A DNA stretch of 64,000 nucleotides from UBA4416 sp943362175 (GCA_943362175.1 CALRIU020000002.1:335000-398999); one strand, 5' to 3'; positions 34,590 to 42,853 are shown, counted from the stretch's first letter. Numbers and translations: made by a program. Notes: a model not told the origin generated them from the letters alone.

Positions 34590-34985
34590 TCAGGTACCGG
34601 CTTTTCTCTTAAAATCAAACCGGAAGACACGGCCATTCTGCTCAACCGAACAGTATTCATAGGTGCTTAATGGAATAAATTTATAGGGCTTCGCCCTGTC
34701 AAAGCCTTCATTTCTCAACAAAAACAGGCCGTCCCAGGCAAGCCCGCAGGTACCTTTCTGAAATTCTCTGATCCGGTACAACTTATCCTCTGAGCCCGTT
34801 TCCTTAGAAAGCAAAAGCCAGGCGCCTCCATCTTCGCCGCCAAGGTACTGTGCTCCCTGCTGCTTTAGCTCTGCGCAATCGCATTTGGCTTCAGCTTCGC
34901 TGCCCTGGGCCTTTTGGTCCAATTCACAAGCGCTCAGGAGTACAAGGCATATACCCGGTAATATGAATTTCTCTGCCCTTATCAT
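34590..34985 (-). CDS. Hypothetical lipoprotein
   Basis: A 131-residue protein with a lipoprotein signal peptide: basic start RAEK, hydrophobic FILPGICLVLLSAC with the lipobox LSAC (Cys about residue 20). The mature part is short, with paired cysteines (KCDCAEL, TCGLAW, YCSVEQ) and no recognised domain. It is probably outer-membrane anchored, since this phylum routes many lipoproteins there. It stands between two minus-strand genes, upstream of the repeat and the beta-lactamase. Function unknown. Confidence 0.65.
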   Translation of the reverse strand: MIRAEKFILPGICLVLLSACELDQKAQGSEAEAKCDCAELKQQGAQYLGGEDGGAWLLLSKETGSEDKLYRIREFQKGTCGLAWDGLFLLRNEGFDRAKPYKFIPLSTYEYCSVEQNGRVFRFDFKRKAGT

Positions 34986-35024
34986 TTAAATGTTATGTTC
35001 TGTGTTTTATTCCTAAAGAACATC

Positions 35025-35600
35025 TTACTTCTGCGCCATGCGCTTCCGGATCCGGCTCAGTGATTCGGGCTTCACGCCGATGTAGCTGGCGAGCTGGTAT
35101 TGGGGCACGCGCTGTGCCAGGTCGGGTCTGGTCTCCAGCAGCCTCAGGTATTTTTCCTCAGGGCTGGCCGTCAGGTGGTACATCATGGTTTTTTGCTGCT
35201 CGGCCAATACCGTTTCCATCACCGCCCTGGAAATGGTTTCGAAGCGCGGGAAGTCGCGGAACAGCTTCTGCGCCTTTTCTTCATTCCCGATCACCACCGA
35301 GGTCTCTTCCTCACACAACAGGTAATCCGTAGCTTTTGTATCTGCCGCGAAACCGGTCAGGGAAATGATCCACTGCTCTTCCGTATAAAACGCCGTGGTT
35401 ACTTCCTCCCCTTCAAGGAGCCTGTACTGCCGCACCAAACCATTCAGCACAAAATACGACGCATTGCTAGCCTGCCCTTCTTTCAAAAGAAACGAGCCCT
35501 TCTCACATGTTTTGATGACCATGCTATCCTTCAGGGCCTCCAACTCAGTTTCGGTAAAGCTTGAAAATTTAGAAAAGTAGGCGATGAGTTTATTTTCCAT
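35025..35600 (-). CDS. Crp/Fnr-family transcriptional regulator
   Basis: A 191-residue regulator. The N-terminal cyclic-nucleotide-binding-type beta barrel is visible as CEKGSFLLKEGQASNASYFVLNGLVRQYRLLEGEEVTTAFYTEEQWI; a long dimer helix (RDFPRFETISRAVMETVLAEQQKTMMYHL) leads to a C-terminal helix-turn-helix ending QYQLASYIGVKPESLSRIRKRM. This is the common Bacteroidota Crp-like group lacking the cysteines of Fnr, so an oxygen sensor is unlikely. Ligand and targets unknown. Confidence 0.87.
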   Translation of the reverse strand: MENKLIAYFSKFSSFTETELEALKDSMVIKTCEKGSFLLKEGQASNASYFVLNGLVRQYRLLEGEEVTTAFYTEEQWIISLTGFAADTKATDYLLCEEETSVVIGNEEKAQKLFRDFPRFETISRAVMETVLAEQQKTMMYHLTASPEEKYLRLLETRPDLAQRVPQYQLASYIGVKPESLSRIRKRMAQK

Positions 35601-35784
35601 GAAGATTTTCTGTTATCCCTCTTGTTGCCTGAAGCACTTAAACAGGCGTTCTAAAGGTACTAAAATTATTAGTGTGTTATAAGCCCGGGTATTCTTCGCC
35701 TTAAAATTTTCCTAACCCAAGTCAATGAACGCGGAAAATGATGGATCTACTTTCGCTGCATCATCCTGAAAAACAAGCAACACC

Positions 35785-36600
35785 ATGAAAGTAAAAACAC
35801 TCCTTAAACAAATCCCGCCAACAGCCCTGCTCCTGGCTTTTAGCCTGAACGCCTGTACCGTGGAAAAGCGCATCTACAGCGCGGGCTACCACATCGAATG
35901 ACACAGGAACAAACACAATCCGGCACCATCCCCCGTTGCTGACAGCAAACCGCTCACCAAAAACCAAACAACAGATACACCGGCAATCGCCGGTAAGAGC
36001 CTCCACCAAACGCTACAACCCGGAAGCTCCGATGAAGGGCTGACGGCATCCAGCGGCAAATGGTCTTCCCTTCCCCAGAAAAAACTCCCGGTACACAAAG
36101 CGCTACCTGATGACAGGGCAAAGGCAACACCAAAAGCAAGTACCCATAAGCTTGACAAAAGGCACGACGAAGCAGATAAAGGAGTTCAAGCGGAGGACCC
36201 ATTAAAAAAACAAAAGAACCTGCTTTCTACGCTCTGGACTTTTGTAACACTCAACTACCTGTACTGCGACCTTGTGGGATTAATGGATGCCGGCAAACTC
36301 TCCCAATACCTGCTTGGCACGGTTGACGGCCTGGTCATCAGCCAGGGATTTCTGCTGGGGGCCGCCATCTTCATCGAGATTCCCATGATCATGATCCTGC
36401 TATCGAGGGTATTGAAAGGAAAGGGAAACCGCAATGCCAACATCATCGCGGGTATTATCATGACAGTGGTTCAGCTCGCCACCTTGTTTCTCGGGCCGGT
36501 ATCCATGTATTACCTCTTTTTCAGCATCATCGAAATTGCCACAACGGTCTTCATCGTGTGGTATGCCTGGAAAAAATTTCCTAAACCAGCGAAGGTATAA
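35785..36600 (+). pseudogene. Lipoprotein-linker-DUF6326 membrane protein frame broken by in-frame TGA (35899-35901)
   Basis: A single frame of 271 codons interrupted only at codon 39. Part 1 is a lipoprotein signal (PTALLLAFSLNAC lipobox) followed by TVEKRIYSAGYHIE, then TGA, then HRNKHNP. In the Bacteroidota lipoprotein family with EKR-x-Y/H-x-x-GYH-x-x-W, the next residue after this pattern is tryptophan (TGG), so TGA is a one-base nonsense change. The frame stays open through a Lys/Pro/Ser-rich linker to a C-terminal membrane domain, LLSTLWTFVTLNYLYCDLVGLMD, resembling DUF6326. The membrane domain's beginning has no start codon of its own. It is either a pseudogene, a sequencing error or read-through. 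Confidence 0.65.
36274..36600 (+). CDS. DUF6326-like membrane domain (3' part of the interrupted frame)
   Basis: About 108 residues, four hydrophobic helices: SQGFLLGAAIFIEIPMIMILLSRVLKG, ANIIAGIIMTVVQLATLFLG, SMYYLFFSIIEIATTVFIVWYAWKKF. The first possible internal start is a GTG at 36274 (then an ATG at 36283), but these lie inside the domain, after LSTLWTFVTLNYLYCD, so a product made from them would lack the first helix. I list it because it may still be translated; the best reading is that it belongs to the frame starting at 35785. Function unknown. Confidence 0.5.
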   Translation: MGLMDAGKLSQYLLGTVDGLVISQGFLLGAAIFIEIPMIMILLSRVLKGKGNRNANIIAGIIMTVVQLATLFLGPVSMYYLFFSIIEIATTVFIVWYAWKKFPKPAKV

Positions 36601-36649
36601 AGGTGCTTGAGTTGACCCTCCTGTTGATGGAGTGTATTGGGAAACGAAA

Positions 36650-36677
36650 CCCCTGTTGGTGAAAACACCGACAGGGG
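36650..36677. terminator. Strong hairpin between convergent genes
   Basis: CCCCTGTTGGTG-AAAA-CACCGACAGGGG, a 12-base-pair stem with one G-T pair and a four-A loop, 50 bases after the DUF6326 stop and before the end of the minus-strand TPR gene. No T-run follows. A degenerate copy of the CTCTGCG repeat follows at 36680-36715. Confidence 0.5.
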
Positions 36678-36747
36678 CGGAATTTGTCTTTCTCTGCGAG
36701 CCTCTGCGTATTCATCCGGGCACTCTACGAGAACCAGGTTGTGGATT

Positions 36748-37785
36748 TTACTCCGCCTTGCCCAGCGCGTTGAGCGCATCTACAGCCGGATCGTAGTTCG
36801 GTTTCAACTTAAGGCACATGGTGTAATCTTCGTAGGCGTTCTTTTTTTCTTTCAGCTCTTCATAGCACACGCCCCTTGCAAAATAAGCCTCTGCGTATTT
36901 GGGATTGGCCGTAATGGCTTTTGTAAAATAATCCAATGCTTTGGATGGATCTTTTTTCACCTCCAGGTTAATGGCGCCCAGGTTGTATAAAGAGAATTCA
37001 TTTTGCGGATCCCCTTTCAGGATCTGCTCGTATAAGGCCATGGCCTCGTCGAATTTTCCCAGGTCCTGCAGGAGCTTGGCTTTGGCATAAAACACTTCAG
37101 CGGTAGGATTGAGGCGGATCGCATTGTCGTAGTATTCGAGCGCGATGGTATTTTTCCGGGCGCTGTAAATCATGCCAAGGTAGAGGAAGGCACCGTAATT
37201 CTTATTATCCTGGTCTACCGCTGTTTCGAGGCTGGAAATGGCTTTGGCCGTATCGCCCGTTTCCTTATAAATACTGCCTTTCAGGTAGTAAGCCTGCGCC
37301 AGGTTCTCATTTATTTTCAGGGCTTTGTTAATGGCCGCGAAAGCATTCTCATATTGCTTCACATAAAAGAACAGCTCGCCCAGCTTCAGCAAACCTTCCG
37401 TATTTTCGGGAAACTTCAACACAATCTTTTCAAGAACATCTTTGGCATTTCGTGTTTGATTGGCTGCAAAAAAAACGTCCGCTTCCGTAATGTAATACTC
37501 CACTTTGGTGCTGTCGATCCGCAGGGAACGCTTGGCATCGTTGATAGCCTCCTCGAGCTGCTTCAGTTGCAACAGCACTTTGGCTCGCTCATGGTAAAGC
37601 GCGGCATCATTTGGGTTGTCGAGAATCTTTTGATTCAGGGCTTTCAGCTCCGGGGAGTTGATGATAGACGTGATCGAGTCAAGATGCCTCGATTGTTTTT
37701 CGTCGGCAGCAGAGGAAGAAGGCCTGCAGCTCCCCAGGTAAATCATGCAAAAGGCAGAAACTAAATAGATAAGAACTGATCTCAT
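36748..37785 (-). CDS. TPR-repeat lipoprotein
   Basis: A 345-residue lipoprotein: signal SVLIYLVSAFCMIYLGSC with lipobox LGSC, then a linker and about eight tetratricopeptide repeats (e.g. AALYHERAKVLLQLKQLEEAINDAKRSL, AQAYYLKGSIYKETGDTAKAISSLE, AEAYFARGVCYEELKEKKNAYEDY). TPR arrays bind partner proteins; as an envelope lipoprotein it may scaffold a periplasmic or outer-membrane complex. I use the ATG at 37785; an ATG at 37803 would add six residues. It follows the CCG-domain gene on the same strand by 37 bases. Confidence 0.82.
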   Translation of the reverse strand: MRSVLIYLVSAFCMIYLGSCRPSSSAADEKQSRHLDSITSIINSPELKALNQKILDNPNDAALYHERAKVLLQLKQLEEAINDAKRSLRIDSTKVEYYITEADVFFAANQTRNAKDVLEKIVLKFPENTEGLLKLGELFFYVKQYENAFAAINKALKINENLAQAYYLKGSIYKETGDTAKAISSLETAVDQDNKNYGAFLYLGMIYSARKNTIALEYYDNAIRLNPTAEVFYAKAKLLQDLGKFDEAMALYEQILKGDPQNEFSLYNLGAINLEVKKDPSKALDYFTKAITANPKYAEAYFARGVCYEELKEKKNAYEDYTMCLKLKPNYDPAVDALNALGKAE

Positions 37786-37822
37786 TCGGATAGGTTTAAT
37801 CATAAAGGGGATGATGAAATGC

Positions 37823-38611
37823 TTAAAGGTCGTTAGCGGAAGCGATAAGCTCTGCCACATCCAGCACCTTCGTTTTATCTTCTTTGTTGAAATGCTTCAC
37901 GCCATCGGTCATCATCGTATTGCAGAAAGGGCAGCCCACGGCAATGACATCCGGGTTGTGCGACAGGGCTTCTTCCGCACGCTCCACGTTCACCTCCTTG
38001 CTTCCTTTTTCCGCTTCCTTGAACATCTGCGCTCCACCTGCCCCACAGCATAAGCCATTGGCGCGGCTACGTTTCATTTCCGCCAGCTCCACATCCAGCT
38101 TCTGAATCACCTCGCGCGGCGCTTCGTACACATCGTTGGCGCGGCCCAGGTAGCAGGGATCGTGGTATACGATCTTCTTCCCCTTGAATTGCCCGCCCTG
38201 CACTTTCAGCTTCCCCTCGTCGATGAGCTGCTGTACCAGCTGCGTATGATGGATCACCTCGTACTTGCCGCCAAGCTCCGGGTATTCGTTCTTGATCGTA
38301 TTAAAGCAATGCGGACATCCTGTAACGATCTTTTTGACCTCATATCCATTAAGCACAGTAATGTTTTGCATGGCCTGCATCTGGAACAGGAACTCGTTGC
38401 CGGCGCGCTTAGCAGGATCGCCCGTACAGGATTCTTCAACACCGAGCACGGCAAAATTGGCCCCCACATGGTTTAAGATGCGCACAATGGCCTTCGTGAT
38501 TTTTTTCGCCCTGTCGTCAAAGCTGCCTGAACAGCCCACCCAGAATAAAATATCCGGAGTTTCGCCCTTGGCAATTTTTTCCTGCATGGTTGGAACTTTC
38601 AATGCTTCCAT
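37823..38611 (-). CDS. CCG-domain (HdrB/GlpC-type) Fe-S reductase subunit
   Basis: A 262-residue protein with two cysteine-rich CCG-type domains: VGCSGSFDDR...ESCTGDP...GCPHCFNTIKNEYP, and HDPCYLGRANDVYEAPREV...NGLCCGAGGAQMF...VGCPFCNTMMTDG. This is the architecture of heterodisulfide reductase subunit B, GlpC and LutA/LldE, which bind noncubane Fe-S clusters or quinone-linked electron carriers. It follows the membrane Fe-S gene at 38718, so the two probably form one membrane-bound electron-transfer complex. Substrate is not evident. Confidence 0.85.
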   Translation of the reverse strand: MEALKVPTMQEKIAKGETPDILFWVGCSGSFDDRAKKITKAIVRILNHVGANFAVLGVEESCTGDPAKRAGNEFLFQMQAMQNITVLNGYEVKKIVTGCPHCFNTIKNEYPELGGKYEVIHHTQLVQQLIDEGKLKVQGGQFKGKKIVYHDPCYLGRANDVYEAPREVIQKLDVELAEMKRSRANGLCCGAGGAQMFKEAEKGSKEVNVERAEEALSHNPDVIAVGCPFCNTMMTDGVKHFNKEDKTKVLDVAELIASANDL

Positions 38612-38717
38612 AATTTTTCAGTTAGCGGGGCAGCGGGCAGTTTTTCCGGTGAGCTCATCATACTGCCTGACATTTTCCCTATTTTGTAAATATTCTTTTC
38701 GTTTTAATTTATTTCAA

Positions 38718-40046
38718 TTACTGCTCATGAATCCAATTGGCACGGTCTGCAGGGCTGAACTGCCATGGTGCGCCGTTGTTCTCCAGGTTTGTAAACATCC
38801 CGTTCAGCTCATTCGGTGCCGAGCTTTGCTCCAGCACCAGCTGCTGGCGCAGCTCCATGATAATCGCCAGTGGATCGATGTTCACCGGGCATTCCTGAAC
38901 ACAGGCGTTGCAGGTATTGCAGGCCCAGATCTCCTCATGCTTGATGTAATCTCCCAACAGCGATTTGCCATCATCCACAAACGTACCTTTGTTGGCATCG
39001 ATGTTTTTCCCCACTTCCACCAGGCGGTCGCGGGTATCCATCATGATCTTGCGTGGCGAAAGCGCCTTGCCGGTTATATTCTGCGGGCATGCCGCCGTAC
39101 AGCGGCCGCACTCGGTACAGGAATAAGCATCCAGCAGTTGCTTCCAGTTCAGGTCCATCACGTCCTTCGCACCGAACTTAATGTGCGCATTCGGATCGAG
39201 CACCGGTTGGTAAGACGGATCGAAATTCGGCTTCACGACATCCGTTACCTCAAACAGGTTTTTGAATTGCCCTTTCGGTTTCAGATTCGAGAAAAAGGTA
39301 TTCGGGAAGGCCAGCAAAATGTGCAGGTGCTTCGAGAAAGGCAGGTAGTTGAGGAAGGCGAATACGATGATGATGTGCCCCCACCAGCCTACACGCTCTA
39401 CAATGTGCAGGGCTTCTGTCGATAAGCCTCCAAAGAGCAAAGGTCCCAGATGGCTGGTCACCGCCAGGCCCAAAGATCCGTCGCCCAGGTTCCGGGCATG
39501 CGACGCGCCTCTGGTATAAAGCACTTCATCGGCGCCGTTCATCATGCAGATAAAACACAATAGGGTCAGCTCACCGATCAGGATCAAATTGGCGTCGAGC
39601 TTTGGCCAGCCGTTGAGCTCGCTCTTCACCAGGCGCGGCACTTTCAGCAAATTCCTTCGGGATAAAAATGCGATGGTGCCTATAAAAGCCAGCACGGAAA
39701 GGATCTCGATGAAGCTCACCACAAAAGTATAAAAGCCACCGAGTGGCGCCCTGAATGCCCTGTGCTGACCTGACAATCCGTCGAAGACAATTTCGAGCAG
39801 CTCCACCTGCGTGATGACGAAGGCGACGTACAGGAACAGGTGCAGAATAGCCGGAATAGGCTTGGCGAACATTTTCTTTTGGCCGAAAGCCACCAGCGTC
39901 ATGACTTTAAGGCGCTCGCTGCGATGGTCGGTAATGGAAATATCTTTTCCGAGTAAAATATTGCGGCGGATCTTTTTCGAATTCAGGAAAAAGAAGGTAC
40001 TGCCGGCGATCAGGAGTATAGCGAATAGGATGATGGAAATAATCAT
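38718..40046 (-). CDS. Membrane (NarI/HdrE-like) plus two-[4Fe-4S] ferredoxin fusion subunit
   Basis: A 442-residue protein. Residues 1-270 hold about six helices with histidines in membrane segments (HLFLYVAFVITQVELLEIVFDG, SHLGPLLFGG, WWGHIIIVFAFLNYLPFSKHLHILLAF), a likely haem b-binding HdrE/NarI-like part. Residues about 315-400 carry two CxxCxxCxxxCP clusters: CTECGRCTAACP and CNTCNACVQECP. This is the HdrE-HdrC-type arrangement and passes electrons between the quinone pool and the CCG subunit encoded next. It is 106 bases upstream of that gene and 11 bases downstream of mlaD. Confidence 0.85.
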   Translation of the reverse strand: MIISIILFAILLIAGSTFFFLNSKKIRRNILLGKDISITDHRSERLKVMTLVAFGQKKMFAKPIPAILHLFLYVAFVITQVELLEIVFDGLSGQHRAFRAPLGGFYTFVVSFIEILSVLAFIGTIAFLSRRNLLKVPRLVKSELNGWPKLDANLILIGELTLLCFICMMNGADEVLYTRGASHARNLGDGSLGLAVTSHLGPLLFGGLSTEALHIVERVGWWGHIIIVFAFLNYLPFSKHLHILLAFPNTFFSNLKPKGQFKNLFEVTDVVKPNFDPSYQPVLDPNAHIKFGAKDVMDLNWKQLLDAYSCTECGRCTAACPQNITGKALSPRKIMMDTRDRLVEVGKNIDANKGTFVDDGKSLLGDYIKHEEIWACNTCNACVQECPVNIDPLAIIMELRQQLVLEQSSAPNELNGMFTNLENNGAPWQFSPADRANWIHEQ

Positions 40047-40057
40047 GGTAAAAAATT

Positions 40058-41059
40058 TTATGGTTTTGCCGGAACTTTTTCGTCGTCTTTATGCCTGTCT
40101 TTGGAGCCGAATACCGAGATGTGGATATAGCGGCCCGGGCGCGCTTTCAGGTCGAGCAGGAGCTTATCGAGATCGGCGCTGGCGCTGGTGAGGTTCTTAT
40201 ACAGGGAATCGTTTTTGATGAGCTTGCCAAGCGTTCCGTTTCCGCTGTTGATCTGTGCCATGACCTCGCTCAGCTCTTTCAGGGTTTTGTCGGCATTGTT
40301 CACTGCGCTCTTCAGGTTTGATTTGGCAAGGCTGTCGGACATCGAGCTGAAATTGGTAATGATGTTATCGATCTTGTGCTTATCATTATCCAGCATGGTT
40401 GCCAGGTTGTTGAGCTTGGTCAGAATCGCGGAGATCTTTGCTTTTTCGGAAGCCATCAGGTCATCCAGCTTGTAAGCCGTTTGCTCCAGGCTCTGGATGG
40501 CTTTCTTAATGCTCTCGAACGATTTATCGAGGTTGTCGCGGGTTTTGGAATTGAGGATGCCGCTCACGACCGTCATCACCGAATCCATCGAAGAGATCAG
40601 GCTTTCCGCCTTTTTCTGCAAAGGAGCTAACTGTTTGCTCACTGCCGTTTTAATGCCTTCTTCCGATTCGGCGCGCAGGGTATCGCCCGATTCCACAAAG
40701 GTTTTCTCATCACTGTAAATAAGCTCAACCGCCTTAGCGCCCAGGAGGTCCGAGCTTACCGCGCGGGCAATCGAGTGCTTGGGGATCTGCACATCCTCGG
40801 TCAGAAGAAAAGTCACCAATACCTGGTATTTGCCGCTCTTATCCTGGATGAGGGAAATCTCGTTGATCTGCCCTACTTTAAAGCCATTTACCGTCAAAGG
40901 ATTGGCCTCAATAAGGCCGTCGATCTCGGGGTAAACCGCATAGAGCACATATTTGTGGTTGAATAAATTACTTCCTTTCAGGTAGTTGAAACCGTATATA
41001 AACAATCCTATCGCCGCGGTCACAACAACGCCGATTTTTAATTCTTTGGAAATCTTCAC
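40058..41059 (-). CDS. MlaD/MCE-domain lipid-transport protein
   Basis: A 333-residue periplasmic protein anchored by one N-terminal helix (ELKIGVVVTAAIGLFIYGFNYLKG). The MCE domain follows (LYAVYPEIDGLIEANPLTVNGFKVGQINEISL..., LLTEDVQIPKHSIARAVSSDLLGAKAVEL), then a long alpha-helical region (residues about 140-310) likely forming a coiled-coil needle or multimer. It binds and moves phospholipids between membranes with MlaE/MlaF-type partners, here encoded at 30048-31546. Sitting in an operon with Fe-S redox genes is unusual. Confidence 0.88.
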   Translation of the reverse strand: MKISKELKIGVVVTAAIGLFIYGFNYLKGSNLFNHKYVLYAVYPEIDGLIEANPLTVNGFKVGQINEISLIQDKSGKYQVLVTFLLTEDVQIPKHSIARAVSSDLLGAKAVELIYSDEKTFVESGDTLRAESEEGIKTAVSKQLAPLQKKAESLISSMDSVMTVVSGILNSKTRDNLDKSFESIKKAIQSLEQTAYKLDDLMASEKAKISAILTKLNNLATMLDNDKHKIDNIITNFSSMSDSLAKSNLKSAVNNADKTLKELSEVMAQINSGNGTLGKLIKNDSLYKNLTSASADLDKLLLDLKARPGRYIHISVFGSKDRHKDDEKVPAKP

Positions 41060-41120
41060 AAAACTTGTTTTTTGAAGTGACTAATATACATATTTTTTAT
41101 TAAAACTGCCTTGTACAGGC

Positions 41121-42098
41121 CTATTTCCTGAAAGAAAACACGGACTTGAAGATGCCCTGAAAAGAGGTAATATTGAGAGGAAACTCGAGAAAAACATGCA
41201 AAAAGCTCAAAAAATAAAGTGCTTTCAGACCAATCCCATAATCCACAACGTAGAGGCCTACCGAAAAGATCCATAACGCCAGGGTAATGAGGAGTGTTTT
41301 TTTAGGAACCAGGTGCCACTTGATGACCGATGTTTTGGAAAACCAGTTCAGGTAGTGGTAGGTATAGGCAAAGGCAATGAAGCGCATGATGATGAAGCCC
41401 GCATTGGTATTGAACACCGTATCATTGCTGATGGTAGGCGTGAGTCCGAATACGGCGATCAGGTATTTGTTGAGCAGGCTGAACAGCTCGTAGCTCTTGC
41501 CCACGTATTCCGAAACCTGGTATTGCAGCTGCGGCGCTTTGATCACAAAAAAGGAAAAACCGATGAGCAACAGGGCTATGATGGATAGGTAACCCGACAA
41601 CGACTTGTTCTTGAGCACACCATAGAGCATGAAGGCCCAGGTAAATACAAACACGTGGATGATGGTGGGCAGAAACACACCGATCCACATAAAATAATAA
41701 TTGCCAAACTTCGCCGTGGCAAGCCCAACAAGGGCCAGCACACATAATACCGCGCGGTACAGGTTGTCTTTTACGAATACAAAAACGGCCGCGATGAGGA
41801 GGGCGAAGGCAATAATATTGGGCAATTGCGTATCGCTTTTGGCGGGGCGCACAAAGGAAAAATAAAAGACCAGCACACAGAGAAAGCCCAGCGCCAGGAA
41901 ATCGTACTTGCCTTTGGTAAAATAATTCTTCTTGTGCAACCAGCCAATCTCCGTGAGGTAGTGCAGGGGGCCAAGCACCGCATAGGAAAACAGGAAAAGC
42001 TCGAAAGGCAGAATAAAGGCTACGATACAGGAAAGCACCATCAGGCCGATATTCGCGTAATTGATCTGGTCGTTATTGAGTTCGGTGAGTTTCAGCAA
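41121..42098 (-). CDS. Polytopic membrane protein with conserved-looking histidines (unknown)
   Basis: A 325-residue protein with about nine hydrophobic helices. Histidines recur at helix ends: VLGPLHYLTEIGWLHKKNYF near residue 45, FLPTIIHVFVFTWAF, YTYHYLNWFSKTSVIKWH and LSFLHVFLEFPLN. Such a histidine pattern can bind metals, as in membrane oxygenases (Brp/Blh carotenoid dioxygenase, fatty-acid hydroxylases), but the exact motifs of those families are not seen. It is the first gene of the unit leading to mlaD, with a 61-base gap. Function unknown. Confidence 0.6.
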   Translation of the reverse strand: MLKLTELNNDQINYANIGLMVLSCIVAFILPFELFLFSYAVLGPLHYLTEIGWLHKKNYFTKGKYDFLALGFLCVLVFYFSFVRPAKSDTQLPNIIAFALLIAAVFVFVKDNLYRAVLCVLALVGLATAKFGNYYFMWIGVFLPTIIHVFVFTWAFMLYGVLKNKSLSGYLSIIALLLIGFSFFVIKAPQLQYQVSEYVGKSYELFSLLNKYLIAVFGLTPTISNDTVFNTNAGFIIMRFIAFAYTYHYLNWFSKTSVIKWHLVPKKTLLITLALWIFSVGLYVVDYGIGLKALYFLSFLHVFLEFPLNITSFQGIFKSVFSFRK

Positions 42099-42159
42099 AA
42101 CAAAAGTTTTATACCACCAAATATCCTAAAATATTATGACAATAGAAAGCCGCAGAGCC

Positions 42160-42333
42160 TCAGCTTTTCCTGTCCTTATGGAAGCTGCCGGTTTTCTTGT
42201 CGTAGCCGTAAGGACAGTGCCGGCAACCGCTTTTGCAGCAGTAGCCACGTTTCAGGTGGTACTTCTCTGTAAACACGATATAGCCTTCCGGGCTATAGTA
42301 GAAGTCTTCGGGATCCAGCTCTTTTTTAAACAT
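42160..42333 (-). CDS. DUF5522-family small cysteine-rich protein
   Basis: A 57-residue protein read on the minus strand from the ATG at 42333: MFKKELDPEDFYYSPEGY, then FTEKYHLKRGYCCKSGCRHCPYGY and a basic tail. The F-T-E-x-Y-H-L-x-R-G-x-C-C-x-x-x-C-x-x-C-P-Y-G-Y core is the DUF5522 signature. Four closely spaced cysteines suggest metal (zinc or Fe-S) binding. It is 61 bases upstream of the membrane protein gene on the same strand, and is easily missed because of its size. Function is not known. Confidence 0.8.
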   Translation of the reverse strand: MFKKELDPEDFYYSPEGYIVFTEKYHLKRGYCCKSGCRHCPYGYDKKTGSFHKDRKS

Positions 42334-42493
42334 CGCTACAAAGATATTATATTTTTAATGGATGTTATAAAATCGTACCGGTGAGATAGTTGTTGAGTGA
42401 CGTAACATAGGCTGTCATATCGAGTGCAGTCGGGATAGGCAGCACAGATAAACACTAAACACCCGAAAGCATATAGCCATCCGTTTAATTCTA

Positions 42494-42745
42494 CTATTTG
42501 GGCGCCCGGGCGGGCTGCGCCGGGCTCCGCTTCGCTGCGGTTTTTTAGGGCGAAAGAGGCAGCGCCCTAAAAAGAACTAAACCCTTTGCATCCCTGGCGC
42601 AGGGAGCAGGTACACATTTATACGAGGGATGGCGCGATTTGTCTGAGCTCCTTTATGAATCACGCTCCGGCGTGAGGAATAAAGAGCGGGTCGCGACAGC
42701 CCGACCCTTCCGCGTTGCTCTTTCGCGGAAGGGACACGCCCCACA
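42494..42745. repeat. GC-rich dispersed repeat, copy 3 (longest), with terminal hairpin
   Basis: Starts TTGGGCGCCCGGGCGGGCTG, as in the copy at 31658, contains CATCCCTGGCGCAGGG, and ends with CCCTTCCGCG (42705-42714) pairing perfectly with CGCGGAAGGG (42724-42733), then ACACGCCCC. This end matches the 34459 copy in reverse. No gene is seen in 42334-42760. Confidence 0.6.
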
Positions 42746-42815
42746 TGATCTGATCAAAGCATGTCCATCGGTTTAAGTAAGTTTTTTCCAGGTTACAATA
42801 TTCCACAACATTCTA

Positions 42816-42823
42816 TAACTTTG
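42816..42823 (+). promoter_or_regulatory. Candidate -7 box (TAACTTTG)
   Basis: A perfect TAnnTTTG box located inside the frame of the downstream PLP enzyme if that starts at 42761. Transcription from here would favour the internal TTG start at 42854. Confidence 0.4.
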
Positions 42824-42853
42824 AAGCCTGATCAGAAAATCCCTTTCATTTTT

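Noticed and set aside
35899..35901. TGA as selenocysteine or reassigned tryptophan
   Set aside because: TGA ends several normal genes here (thiC, thiF), and the position calls for Trp rather than Cys; no reassignment or selenocysteine signal is evident.
35761..36202. Minus-strand open frames overlapping the lipoprotein-DUF6326 region
   Set aside because: They are antisense to a frame with a clear lipobox and membrane domain; their sequences have no recognisable family and end at arbitrary points.
42143..42166. GCAGAGCCTCAG near the DUF5522 stop as a third copy of the thiG-thiH repeat
   Set aside because: Match is too short and partly inside coding sequence; probably chance.
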